A stretch of DNA of 64,000 nucleotides from Fervidobacterium nodosum Rt17-B1. Its GTDB lineage: Bacteria; Thermotogota; Thermotogae; Thermotogales; Fervidobacteriaceae. Positions 17,786-25,695 of this stretch are shown here, piece by piece (position 1 is the stretch's first letter; the number at the start of each line of letters is the position of its first letter). The notes below the pieces were generated by a model. It saw only the letters and a program-made list of their open reading frames with translations, was not told where the DNA came from and made no database searches. The stretch is taken from the NCBI RefSeq assembly GCF_000017545.1, contig NC_009718.1:1364001-1428000 (forward strand), written 5' to 3'. A program made the position numbers and the translations under genes.

Positions 17786-18719
17786 TTAAAATTCCTCCTT
17801 CTCTTAGTAACTTCAAAACCTTGCAAACTTCTTCCCCTCGTCCCATCGTAAAAATATGAACCCCCGGAGCATCTTTTTCAAGAAGATTTTTGATTAGTTC
17901 AACAGTAAAACGGACACCTATTTCAAATTCTTCACTTTCAGATTTAGCTTCTTCCATTTTTTCAACAAATTTTTGTGGAATATTCACGAAAAACTTCTTT
18001 GGAATAGAATAAATTGACTTCTTACTTACCACAGGTTTTACACCCGGTATAATCGGTATATTTATCCCCATACTTCGAGATTTTTCAACAAATTTTTCAT
18101 AAATTGCTGCATCAAAAACCATTTGAGTTATTATAAAATCAGCGCCATTATCAACTTTCTGTTTTAAAAACCTTAAATCAACGTCTAGATTCGGAGCTTC
18201 AAAATGCTTTTCTGGATATCCCGCAACTCCTATACAAAAATTTGTTGGTTTGGCTTCTGTGTAAAGGTATCTCCCATTGTTCATATCAGATATTTGCTTA
18301 ACCAAATCTGAAGCATATTTATAGTCACTCTTCGCTACAGATTTAACTTCTTCCCCACGCACTACAAAGACATTTTCAACACCCATTATAGACAAGTCTA
18401 TTAAAATATCCTCCATCTCAAATTTGTTCATACCTTTGCAAACCAAATGAGGAACAACATCGATATTGTACCTTTTCATCAAAGCGGCAGTCAAACCTAT
18501 TGTTCCTGGTCTTTTTATCTTTTGAACCTTAATTATTCCATTTTCCGTTTCTAAATAATCTATTTCAGACGGATGGCGCGTTATATTTATGAAAGATATG
18601 TTATAATCCATCAACTTATCTAAAGTGGCAAATATTTTTTCAACATCTTCTCCTCTCTTAGGAGGGATTATCTCTATCGAAACTATCTTTTCATTTCTTA
18701 ATTTTTCAACGATTTTCAA
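17778..18719 (-). CDS. metF: Methylenetetrahydrofolate reductase (313 aa)
   Basis: Reduces 5,10-methylene-THF to 5-methyl-THF, the methyl donor for methionine. TIM-barrel family signatures: SIEIIPPKRGEDVEKIF at the N-terminus, NITRHPSE, DVVPHLVCKG, ENVFVVRGE, FCIGVAGYPEKHFEAPN, GADFIITQMVFDA and IPIIPGVKPV. The chosen start is the TTG at 18719, 7 nt behind AGGGGGAG; a TTG at 18743 would include that site in the coding region. It lies 30 nt after the UPF0280 gene and overlaps cyuA. The C-terminus (residues about 285-313) is close to the usual length. Part of the attenuated methionine operon. Confidence 0.93.
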   Translation of the reverse strand: MKIVEKLRNEKIVSIEIIPPKRGEDVEKIFATLDKLMDYNISFINITRHPSEIDYLETENGIIKVQKIKRPGTIGLTAALMKRYNIDVVPHLVCKGMNKFEMEDILIDLSIMGVENVFVVRGEEVKSVAKSDYKYASDLVKQISDMNNGRYLYTEAKPTNFCIGVAGYPEKHFEAPNLDVDLRFLKQKVDNGADFIITQMVFDAAIYEKFVEKSRSMGINIPIIPGVKPVVSKKSIYSIPKKFFVNIPQKFVEKMEEAKSESEEFEIGVRFTVELIKNLLEKDAPGVHIFTMGRGEEVCKVLKLLREGGILNV

Positions 18720-18749
18720 CGTTTTGCTCCCCCTTCTTGCCAATATAAT

Positions 18750-19499
18750 CTATATTTCGAACCTCACATTCCCTATAACTCCCATTTTTCCATTAATTAT
18801 AATTACTACCCCATATATTACATCTTCCAAAAAACTTTTTGTGTATTCCAAGACATCTGTAATATCTCCGCTTATTTTTACCATATTTGAAAGTTTAGTT
18901 GCAAATCCATCTGCTATTAGTGAGTTTTTGGCTATAACTGTAACGATATCCGCATTACCAAAATTAAGAGAATGACCTATCTTTCCAGATGAACTACACA
19001 CACCAAATTCTCCAGAACTGAGAACTATAGACAATCGGTTAAATTCACTATCAAAGTTGGAGAATATTCCTATTCTTGTTTCATCGAACGAATTGATGTA
19101 TATATCACCGCCATTCTCAACGATAACTTTTTTACTTTTGTACTTCTCAATCAAATTTTTACCAACCAACTGAGAAAAGGCACCAGCTACACATGCCATC
19201 GGACCTACACCGGCAGTATTTGAAGCTTCTATCATTTTTTTAGCAATTTCTGGGGCATTGCCATCATATCCAATAGGTACCAAAGAAGTTTTAAATTCCT
19301 TATTTTTCCTTATATAGTCTTCCAACTCATTGTAAAGTCTTTTCACAGTTTCATACGTAAAATCGAGCATTTCAAGGTCAAAATTGTCAACTCCTACCCA
19401 GATATCCGTGTACTTGTACTTAACAAAAAAGCCTGTGATATCTTTTGAATAACTTTCCCTGTAAAACCTTTTAACAATAGGAATTTTACTTGATTTCAT
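18750..19499 (-). CDS. UPF0280 (COG2122, ApbE-like) protein of the reductive homocysteine pathway (249 aa)
   Basis: Family signatures: TAGVGPMACVAGAFSQLVG, VENGGDIYI, GVCSSSGKIGHSLNFGNADIVTV and LIADGFATKLSN. COG2122 proteins were linked genetically to sulfide-dependent homocysteine synthesis in Methanosarcina together with COG1900 (DUF39) and a ferredoxin-type protein; here it lies 21 nt after a DUF39-ferredoxin fusion, the same partnership. The biochemical role is not settled. The fold is related to ApbE flavin transferases, so a flavin or redox role is possible. ATG at 19499 has a GAGGGAT site. Confidence 0.85.
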   Translation of the reverse strand: MKSSKIPIVKRFYRESYSKDITGFFVKYKYTDIWVGVDNFDLEMLDFTYETVKRLYNELEDYIRKNKEFKTSLVPIGYDGNAPEIAKKMIEASNTAGVGPMACVAGAFSQLVGKNLIEKYKSKKVIVENGGDIYINSFDETRIGIFSNFDSEFNRLSIVLSSGEFGVCSSSGKIGHSLNFGNADIVTVIAKNSLIADGFATKLSNMVKISGDITDVLEYTKSFLEDVIYGVVIIINGKMGVIGNVRFEI

Positions 19500-19520
19500 T
19501 TAAAATCCCTCAATAATTTT

Positions 19521-20888
19521 TTAATTTTCTGATTTCTCGTAAGGTAATCTTATACCTTGAGGACAAGAATCCGAACACAATAGACAATAAGTACACTTTG
19601 AAGCATCGTATCTAACTTCTCTATTTTCATCAAAATAAAGTGCATTGGTACTACACAAACTAACACACGCGCCGCAATTCACACAAGTTTTCTCGATTTT
19701 ACTCTTCAAAGTTATATAGTTTTCTCTCATAGGTTCATCTACAATTTTTTTATCTGAAAGGCTTTTTAATTTTCTTTCCTCGTGGAGTTTTTCAACTGGA
19801 TTAGTCAAAAAGAACATACCTTCCTTTATCCAGTTTTTCAATATTTTAGAAATATCTCTAGCTTTATTCAAACTTGATAATGAACTTGTTTTAACTTTTT
19901 TACCATTTATTTCAACATATCCGCTTTGCAGTTCTTCATAATTAACTACTTTTATTGTTGGTTTATCAATTTTCGAATAGTCTTTAATTTCTGTTTGTAT
20001 GTCTCTGTTTGATAAACTAACATAATAAGCTATTTCTTCGTTTAATATGGGGATTGGAATCCCAACACCAACAAATAAAGTAACTCCATAATTTTTAAAG
20101 TACGCGCCTTTAATAAACTCCGTACTCATTTTTTTAGCATCCCCAACAAGTGCCAAGGTTCTTGAAGGTACAATTGGAATACCTTTGTCATTTATTTTAA
20201 CAACGTTTCTAAACTGAGTACCATACCATGAAACGTATCCTATACCACCACCTAAGAATATCCTTGTACCTACACCAATTGTAAGCATCTTCGGATCTTT
20301 TAGAAGAGGACTAAGCTCTCCAGAAGTTGAATAAGTTACATTTCCATAGTTTGGTAATAACTTACCCATGTAAGTGTAAATTGTTTCATCTGAGCTATTT
20401 GTTGCTGCAGCGTAATTTTGATAAGCATTTCTTGGGTTAAACAAGAAAAAATCATTTATCGTTTCTTTATTAATGTATGTTTTAAAATATTTTCCCGGAT
20501 AACAATCTGTACCTTTTCCCCAAGCTTCAAGTAATATATCTTCTCCCTTTATTAAAAGCTCAATTATATGTCCACCACCAAATGACTTATCATATTCAGA
20601 TTCTTGAGTGGCCCCAATATATCCGTCTACAGCAGCAATTCCTCCGTAAACTCCAACACCTCCTAAGTTTATCTTTTCCATCCTCATAGGTGGTAAAGTA
20701 TGCCCAAAGTTAATAAACGCACCGCTTGAACACATCGGAGCAAAAGTTCCTGTTGTAACGACGTCGACTTTCTTCGCAACCTCTTTTATGCCTTCTTCCT
20801 TAGCCATTTTAACAACTTCTTCAGCTGTTAAAACCACAATTTCACCTTTTGCTATTTTATTATTTATTTCTTCGATTGTTTTTGCCAT
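19521..20888 (-). CDS. DUF39 (COG1900) homocysteine biosynthesis protein fused to a 2[4Fe-4S] ferredoxin domain (455 aa)
   Basis: Predicted to make homocysteine from aspartate semialdehyde and a sulfide or persulfide sulfur, using ferredoxin-type electrons. The DUF39 part covers about residues 1-370, with Cys53 (in APMCSSGAF) and Cys129 (in GTDCYPGKYF) where the family's reactive cysteines are expected from memory of work on methanogens. The C-terminus (about 400-450) holds two clusters CVNCGACVSLC and CTYCLLCSDSC, i.e. a fused ferredoxin replacing the separate NIL-ferredoxin protein of methanogens. The gene starts 4 nt after aspartokinase, which begins the route to aspartate semialdehyde. 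ATG at 20888 with AAGGAGG 12 nt upstream. Confidence 0.88.
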   Translation of the reverse strand: MAKTIEEINNKIAKGEIVVLTAEEVVKMAKEEGIKEVAKKVDVVTTGTFAPMCSSGAFINFGHTLPPMRMEKINLGGVGVYGGIAAVDGYIGATQESEYDKSFGGGHIIELLIKGEDILLEAWGKGTDCYPGKYFKTYINKETINDFFLFNPRNAYQNYAAATNSSDETIYTYMGKLLPNYGNVTYSTSGELSPLLKDPKMLTIGVGTRIFLGGGIGYVSWYGTQFRNVVKINDKGIPIVPSRTLALVGDAKKMSTEFIKGAYFKNYGVTLFVGVGIPIPILNEEIAYYVSLSNRDIQTEIKDYSKIDKPTIKVVNYEELQSGYVEINGKKVKTSSLSSLNKARDISKILKNWIKEGMFFLTNPVEKLHEERKLKSLSDKKIVDEPMRENYITLKSKIEKTCVNCGACVSLCSTNALYFDENREVRYDASKCTYCLLCSDSCPQGIRLPYEKSEN

Positions 20889-20892
20889 AGTA

Positions 20893-22362
20893 TTAATTTA
20901 CCTCCTTAATTTGACTATCTTCATCTTCAAAAAATTCTTTGTGTACCAACTTAAATGCTTTTTCTCCATCTTTGGAATCTGTAATAAAGTAAATTGAAAC
21001 ATCTGAAGCTCCTGCTGATATCATCTCAACATTAATGCCTCCACGACTAACTGCTCCAAAAATTTTAGAAGCTATACCGTGGGCATCAAGCAACCCTTCA
21101 CCAACAACTGCTATTAATACCTTATCTTTTTTAAATTTTATTTCTTCTATCTCTTTTAATTTCAGACTTTCAGATAACTTCAAAACCTTATCTAAATCAC
21201 TCATGGATATGATTAAATTTATCGAAGTTTGAGAAGTAATCACAAACTTTATGTTCACACCACTTAAAGCCACACGTGAAGCTATTTCTCCAAGTATTCC
21301 AGGAACTCTTCCAAAATTGTGTCCTTTGAATTGAACAATTGCGATGTCGTTTGTCATAGAAACACTTTTTATGCAATTAGCCGTGTAATCTCTAATATGC
21401 TCTAATTCATTTCCTTCACTATAATCTTTTATTACTGTAAAATTGATACGATTGTCTAATAACAATTCATAACTTTCCAACTTTTTTAAATCTTCGATAC
21501 TACAAATATACAATGGAATGGATTTTAACCTTAAAGGTTCTACTGCGCTATGATGAAGTACTTTCGAACCAAAATAAGATAATTCATCAGCTTCTTCGTA
21601 ATTTAGCATTCTTACAATCTTAGCGTTTGGCGTTATTTTTGGGTCTCCGGTAAGGAAACCTAGAACATCTTTAACGAGAATCACAGAATCCGCATCTAAA
21701 CAATATCCTAAACTAGTTGCAGTATAGTCACTTCCACCACGTCCAAGTATTGTAATATCACCATTGGTAACTGACTTACCGTAAAAACCAGGTACTATAA
21801 AATCACCACTTTGCCATTCACTAATGCTTTCAGCTAGAGCAGATTTACTCTTTTCTAATAATACACTTGAATTACCATATCGACCATCTGTGATTAGAAA
21901 ATTTTCTGGATATGCGATCTTAAATTTCATTCCATATTCTAGAAGTAACTTTTCCATTATAACAGCGCTCCATCTTTCTCCGGAACTAACCACCTTGTCA
22001 TATACAAAATCTGGAACTCTGCCTATCATTTTTGAAGCGTAAAGCAAATTTTTTAGGGAATAAATCTCTTCTTTAATCAGATACATATCTTCTTCGGTAA
22101 AATTTGCAAATTTCAAGTGATAATTGTGAATGTCATTTAAAAAAGAATCGATATTTAAATTTGTTATATTTTTTAAAGCCTCTATAAGTTTATTTGTTAT
22201 CCCCTTTAGTGCACTTACAACGATAACAAGTTGATGATCTTTAAAAATTTTATTTTTCAAACTAACTATAATCTTTGAAATATCAACTAGGCTTTCTGGA
22301 GAGTCTAAAATAGATCCCCCAATTTTGATAATTTGAAATCTCCTTTTCCATGTTTGATTCAC
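20893..22362 (-). CDS. Aspartokinase with two C-terminal ACT domains (489 aa)
   Basis: Phosphorylates aspartate, the first step toward aspartate semialdehyde. Kinase motifs: IIKIGGSIL near the N-terminus, VVSSGERWSAVIM, ITDGRYGNSS, VPGFYGKSVTNGDITILGRGGSDYTAT and KVLHHSAVEPL. ACT domains at about residues 330-395 and 405-470 point to feedback control by an amino acid. GTG start at 22362, 9 nt behind AAAAGGAGG. It is the first structural gene after the terminator of the Met-rich leader at 22422-22586. No aspartate semialdehyde dehydrogenase is in the window. Confidence 0.93.
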   Translation of the reverse strand: MNQTWKRRFQIIKIGGSILDSPESLVDISKIIVSLKNKIFKDHQLVIVVSALKGITNKLIEALKNITNLNIDSFLNDIHNYHLKFANFTEEDMYLIKEEIYSLKNLLYASKMIGRVPDFVYDKVVSSGERWSAVIMEKLLLEYGMKFKIAYPENFLITDGRYGNSSVLLEKSKSALAESISEWQSGDFIVPGFYGKSVTNGDITILGRGGSDYTATSLGYCLDADSVILVKDVLGFLTGDPKITPNAKIVRMLNYEEADELSYFGSKVLHHSAVEPLRLKSIPLYICSIEDLKKLESYELLLDNRINFTVIKDYSEGNELEHIRDYTANCIKSVSMTNDIAIVQFKGHNFGRVPGILGEIASRVALSGVNIKFVITSQTSINLIISMSDLDKVLKLSESLKLKEIEEIKFKKDKVLIAVVGEGLLDAHGIASKIFGAVSRGGINVEMISAGASDVSIYFITDSKDGEKAFKLVHKEFFEDEDSQIKEVN

Positions 22363-22421
22363 AGAATCGCACCTCCTTTTTGTTTAAAATTTTGCTTGAA
22401 TTTTGTTAGAATGTGTGGTAT

Positions 22422-22456
22422 AAAAAAAGCGGTCGGGTTTCTTCAACCCGACCGCT
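22422..22456 (-). terminator. Attenuator terminator upstream of aspartokinase
   Basis: On the minus strand AGCGGTCGGGTT (22456-22445) and AACCCGACCGCT (22439-22428) form a perfect 12-bp G+C-rich stem with a 5-nt loop, followed by seven Ts (22428-22422). It lies 60 nt before the aspartokinase start and 29 nt after the leader stop codon, so transcription of the operon has to pass it. Confidence 0.92.
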
Positions 22457-22510
22457 GGTTTTTTGTAACAGCAAAATGGTGTACCTATAATTTCCAGCGG
22501 TCGGTACACC
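22447..22510 (-). promoter_or_regulatory. Antiterminator and pause hairpin of the methionine attenuator
   Basis: Alternative pairings on the minus-strand RNA. Pause hairpin: GGTGTACC (22510-22503) with GGTACACC (22485-22478), 8 perfect bp. Antiterminator: CCGACCGCTGG (22504-22494) with CCAGCGGTCGG (22458-22448), 11 perfect bp, using the 5' arm of the terminator. The leader peptide ends at 22485, so a ribosome finishing translation would cover the antiterminator's 5' arm, while one waiting at the Met codons (22529-22512) would block the pause hairpin. This is the arrangement of trp- and his-type attenuators. Confidence 0.85.
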
Positions 22511-22586
22511 ACATCATCATAGCCATCATATTAACATTTATCGTAACGATATTCATAAGAGAATATTTTTCTTTTAGCTTAGACAC
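22485..22586 (-). CDS. Methionine-rich leader peptide of the aspartokinase-homocysteine-metF operon (33 aa)
   Basis: A short reading frame starting with GTG at 22586 behind GAGGTGAT and ending with TAG at 22487-22485. The central part reads NMMAMMMWCT: five Met codons in six, at residues 20-21 and 23-25, plus Met11. The Met run lies just before the competing hairpins of the attenuator and the stop codon lies inside them. The downstream genes make methionine, so the peptide most likely works as a sensor of charged Met-tRNA through ribosome stalling rather than as a product. An internal ATG at 22556 would give a 23-residue version with the same Met codons. Confidence 0.85.
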   Translation of the reverse strand: MSKLKEKYSLMNIVTINVNMMAMMMWCTDRWKL

Positions 22587-22621
22587 ACAATCACCTCAAG
22601 CCAAAAATTTCTTTGAAATAG

Positions 22622-22649
22622 ATTATATAACAATTACTCGAAAAATCAA
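22622..22649 (-). promoter_or_regulatory. Promoter of the methionine leader transcript
   Basis: Minus-strand TTGATT (22649-22644) and TATAAT (22627-22622) with a 16-bp spacer. Transcription would start near 22615, about 20 nt before the leader ribosome site, giving a leader RNA of about 190 nt up to the terminator. Confidence 0.75.
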
Positions 22650-22701
22650 GAGCTTTATTTGTATGCAGTAACAAATAATAAAAAATTTGGAGGTGTCCTC
22701 C

Positions 22702-22977
22702 ATGTTAGAAGTTTGGAAAAAATGGAATGTAAGAGGTGTTGTTCAAGGTGTTGGTTTTCGCCATTTTGTCAAAAACGTTGCAAGAGCAATAGGTGTCAGA
22801 GGTTATGTGAAAAATGAAGACGATGGAAGTGTTACAATAGTTGCTGGAGGTAACGATGAGCAAATAAAAGAGCTCTTTAGAAGAATCATGGAAGGAAATG
22901 GTTGGAGTTACATTTCCGATTACGACGAAATTGATTTACCAAAACAAGAATACAAAGACTTTCATGTAGAATTTTAG
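22702..22977 (+). CDS. acyP: Acylphosphatase (91 aa)
   Basis: Small enzyme hydrolysing carboxyl-phosphate bonds. The signature GVVQGVGFRHFVKNVARAIGV holds the phosphate-binding Arg, and GYVKNEDDGSV holds the catalytic Asn. Length is normal for the family. ATG at 22702 is preferred to a TTG at 22687, which precedes the ribosome site. The GGAGG site at 22689-22693 is followed 3 nt later by its exact complement CCTCC, so it could be hidden in a small hairpin. It precedes purA by 15 nt. Confidence 0.93.
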   Translation: MLEVWKKWNVRGVVQGVGFRHFVKNVARAIGVRGYVKNEDDGSVTIVAGGNDEQIKELFRRIMEGNGWSYISDYDEIDLPKQEYKDFHVEF

Positions 22978-22992
22978 AGAGGAGATGGTTTG

Positions 22993-24201
22993 ATGAATAT
23001 AGTCTGCTATGGATTACAGTGGGGGGACGAAGGAAAAGGAAAAGTTACGACATATCTTTCAAGAGAGTTTGACTACGTTGTACGGTACAGTGGTGGAAGC
23101 AACGCAGGTCATACTGTTAACTACGGTGAATTTAAACTTGTCCATCACCTCGTACCATCTTTTGATATAAGAGGAAATACCAAAGCTTACATAGCAAATG
23201 GTGTTGTCGTTGATCTTGATGTTCTTATTAAAGAAATCGAAGAAATTAAAAAAATTGGTTTTGATGTATACGATAGGATAAATATTTCATCACTTACTCA
23301 CATTGTTTTACCGGTTCATAAGATGTTAGATGAAAAATTAGAAATTGCGAAAGGCGAAAAAGCTGTAGGGACAACAAAACGTGGTATAGGCCCTGCTTAC
23401 GCCGATAAAGTGCATAGGATTGGTCTAAGATTGGTTGATTTATTTGATAAAGAAACAGCTTTAGAAAAATTAAAATTCATTTCCAAGATGTATAAAAATC
23501 TTTACGGTATAGAATGGGACGATTATGAGATACTCTTTGAAAATTTTGAGAAATTATCAAGAATTATAGTTCCTCCTCTTGAGATGAAGGAAGAATTAAA
23601 AAATGCTAATGTTCTTTTTGAGGGAACTCAGGGTGTTTTACTTGATATAGATATGGGAAGCTATCCATATGTAACAGGTTCTTATTGTAATACAACAGGC
23701 GTGGAAAGTGGACTGGGCTTTCCAATAAAAATTGACAAACGAATAGGTGTGTTTAAAGCATATGTAACGCGTGTTGGTAAAGGTCCATTTCCAACAGAAC
23801 TATTTGGTGAAGAAGCCGAAAAGATTAGAATAGCTGGTAGAGAATTTGGTGCTACTACAGGTAGACCAAGGAGATGCGGATGGCTTGATTTGCCAATATT
23901 GAGGTACGCAATTGAAACTTCTGGTTGCGATGAAATGATAATGACAAAAGCAGATATATTATCTGGATTGGAAAAAGTTAAAGTTGGAATTAGATATCTA
24001 TCGAATGGGAGAAAGTTTGAAATCCCTAATGATATATCTATGATAGATAAAGTCACTGTTGAATACATCGAGTTTAACGGTTGGAAAAATCTTGAAGATG
24101 ACAATTTTGCTAAATTTGTAGATTTTATTGAAAGAGAAACGGGTTTAAAAATTGCCTATATATCTACTGGTGAAAAAATTGATGATATCAGAAAGGTCTG
24201 A
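22993..24201 (+). CDS. purA: Adenylosuccinate synthetase (402 aa)
   Basis: First committed step of AMP synthesis from IMP: GTP and aspartate are used to form adenylosuccinate. Motifs: [13 protein letters not shown] at the N-terminus (Asp13-type catalytic residue and phosphate loop), [43 protein letters not shown] and [14 protein letters not shown]. At 402 residues it is a little shorter than the E. coli enzyme (about 430). ATG at 22993 with GGAGATGG upstream; a TTG one codon earlier is less likely. Its stop overlaps the next start (TGATG). Confidence 0.96.
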
Positions 24202-24935
24202 TGCGTTTGAAGGTATCCATAAGAATATTTGGATCTTTGTCTGATTTAACTAAGGGAGTTTACTATTTTGAGATTAATCCTGGAGTAGGTCAAACAATAA
24301 AAGATTGTATTGAACGCCTCGGTATTCCACATACCGAGGTTTATTTTATTACTTTAAACGGTAATTTTGTAGATTTTTCTAAGATTGTCGAAGATGGTGA
24401 TTTTTACTGTGTTTATCCTCATTGCAATCTAGAAATCGATGAGAACTATTCTTTAACTCCTAGATTCAAAGGAGAACCAAGATTTGTTTTGGATATACAT
24501 TTAGGAAAGCTTTCGAAATTGCTCCGAATGTTTGGTATATACGCTGAGTATGGTTTAGTTGACGATTTTCAAATAGTTGATAGAGCAAAGAAAATTGGTG
24601 GAATAATACTTACAAGAGACAGAAAACTTCTTATGCGAAGAGATATCGTTTATGGTTATATAATTCGAAGCGATTTTCCAGAAGAGCAGTTAAAAGAAGT
24701 TTTTGAAATGTACGAGCTTATGAATTGGGTGAAGCCTTTCTCACGTTGCTTGGAATGCAATGGGGAGTTAGTCGTTGTTGATAAGGAATCTGTTTCTGGT
24801 AGAGTTCCTCCACGTGTTTTTGAGATGCATGATGAATTTGCTATGTGCGGTAATTGTGGAAAAATCTATTGGAGAGGAACGCATTACGAGCATATGGCAG
24901 CTTTAATAAATGAATTTATAAAACAAATTCAATGA
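24201..24935 (+). CDS. Ubiquitin-like plus Mut7-C RNase-domain protein (244 aa)
   Basis: The N-terminal about 80 residues resemble a MoaD/ubiquitin-like beta-grasp domain (Mut7-C ubiquitin family). The C-terminal Mut7-C domain (about 85-240) has FVLDIHLGKLSKLLRMFGIYAEY, GGIILTRDRKLLMRRD and a zinc ribbon with CLECNGEL and CGNCGKIYW, a PIN-like RNase fold. The biological role is unknown; RNA cleavage or a toxin-like function is inferred from fold. It is translationally coupled to purA by a 1-nt overlap and is followed by a 750-bp non-coding stretch. Confidence 0.85.
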   Translation: MRLKVSIRIFGSLSDLTKGVYYFEINPGVGQTIKDCIERLGIPHTEVYFITLNGNFVDFSKIVEDGDFYCVYPHCNLEIDENYSLTPRFKGEPRFVLDIHLGKLSKLLRMFGIYAEYGLVDDFQIVDRAKKIGGIILTRDRKLLMRRDIVYGYIIRSDFPEEQLKEVFEMYELMNWVKPFSRCLECNGELVVVDKESVSGRVPPRVFEMHDEFAMCGNCGKIYWRGTHYEHMAALINEFIKQIQ

Positions 24936-25686
24936 AATTCTTGAATTTATCAATACATGTTGCAAACTAAATTGTTTTTGTTTTCCTTGTCCAACTATAG
25001 TCATAGAACTATATATTATATATTACTTATTATATATACTATATAGGGTGGTAAATTGGTAAGTTTACACGGTGGTAACACAAAAAGGTACAATTCAAAG
25101 GGCTTTATGAATTTTTTTGAACGTACCATCTTATTCATAAAAACTTACCGCAAATGGTAAATTTCTCCAAAAATTGTTTATTCATAAGTATTTGTGTTTG
25201 GTAAATTTTTATAAAGCATATGAATAAAAAATTTTTCGAATGTTTTTTCTCAAAATTCATGGTAAAAAAATTTTCAATTGGTAATTTTGGTAAGTTACTT
25301 GTTGAGACTTTTTCTCAATTAACTATATATAGTCGACTAACTTTTATAAATACTATATATTGTATTAAAATAATTACCACTAAGGGTAAAAACTTACCAA
25401 AAATATACCATAAATATACCAACACTATATATTGTGTTTAATTTACCAATTTATGTCAATATATAGTATACTAATGAACTTAAATAATATGGTTTAAAAG
25501 TTTTATAGAATTAAAAAAATTAGTTTTAGATTTTGAAGTATTCGTAAGCATCTAAGATATTTGTAAAGTTAAAACGTTTCGTGTTCATTTTTTTATTTTT
25601 TGGTGTATAATTATTTGGGTAAAGTGTATAATAAGTATAATAAAATGTACTTTTGGTTTTAGAGAATTGAAAAAATAATTTTGTAG
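24936..25686. other. Candidate chromosomal replication origin: A+T-rich, iteron-bearing intergenic region
   Basis: No convincing gene lies here. Between 25050 and 25447 there are nine GGTAA and four TTACC pentamers; the GGTAA copies dominate the left part and the TTACC copies the right. Several are extended, such as GGTGGTAA at 25047-25054 and 25071-25078 and AAACTTACC at 25141-25149. These resemble, with mismatches, the AAACCTACCACC DnaA box reported for Thermotoga maritima (from memory). A 45-bp nearly pure A+T tract (about 25003-25045) could be an unwinding element. Palindromes around TATATA lie at 25322-25333, 25349-25366 and 25421-25438. Genes are mostly minus to the left of 22.4 kb and plus to the right. 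Confidence 0.45.
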
Positions 25687-25695
25687 GTGGTTTTA

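Noticed and set aside
22422-22615. T-box or SAM riboswitch upstream of aspartokinase
   Set aside because: A GTACCG-like piece recalls the T-box motif, but there is no Stem I with specifier loop, the leader is too short and is mostly an ORF with a good ribosome site; no SAM-I core (kink-turn, AUACC-type elements) was seen.
22333-22671. 112-codon plus-strand ORF across the methionine leader region
   Set aside because: It runs antisense through the hairpins, leader ORF and promoter, has no ribosome site and shows no protein-like pattern; the minus-strand attenuator explains the sequence.
25220-25441. 73-codon plus-strand ORF in the iteron region
   Set aside because: Composition is low-complexity Lys/Ile/Asn/Tyr, it has no ribosome site, and it overlaps the repeats and palindromes that better explain the region.
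25050-25447. CRISPR array
   Set aside because: The repeated units are only 5-9 bp, on both strands and irregularly spaced; there are no 25-40 bp direct repeats with unique spacers and no cas genes.
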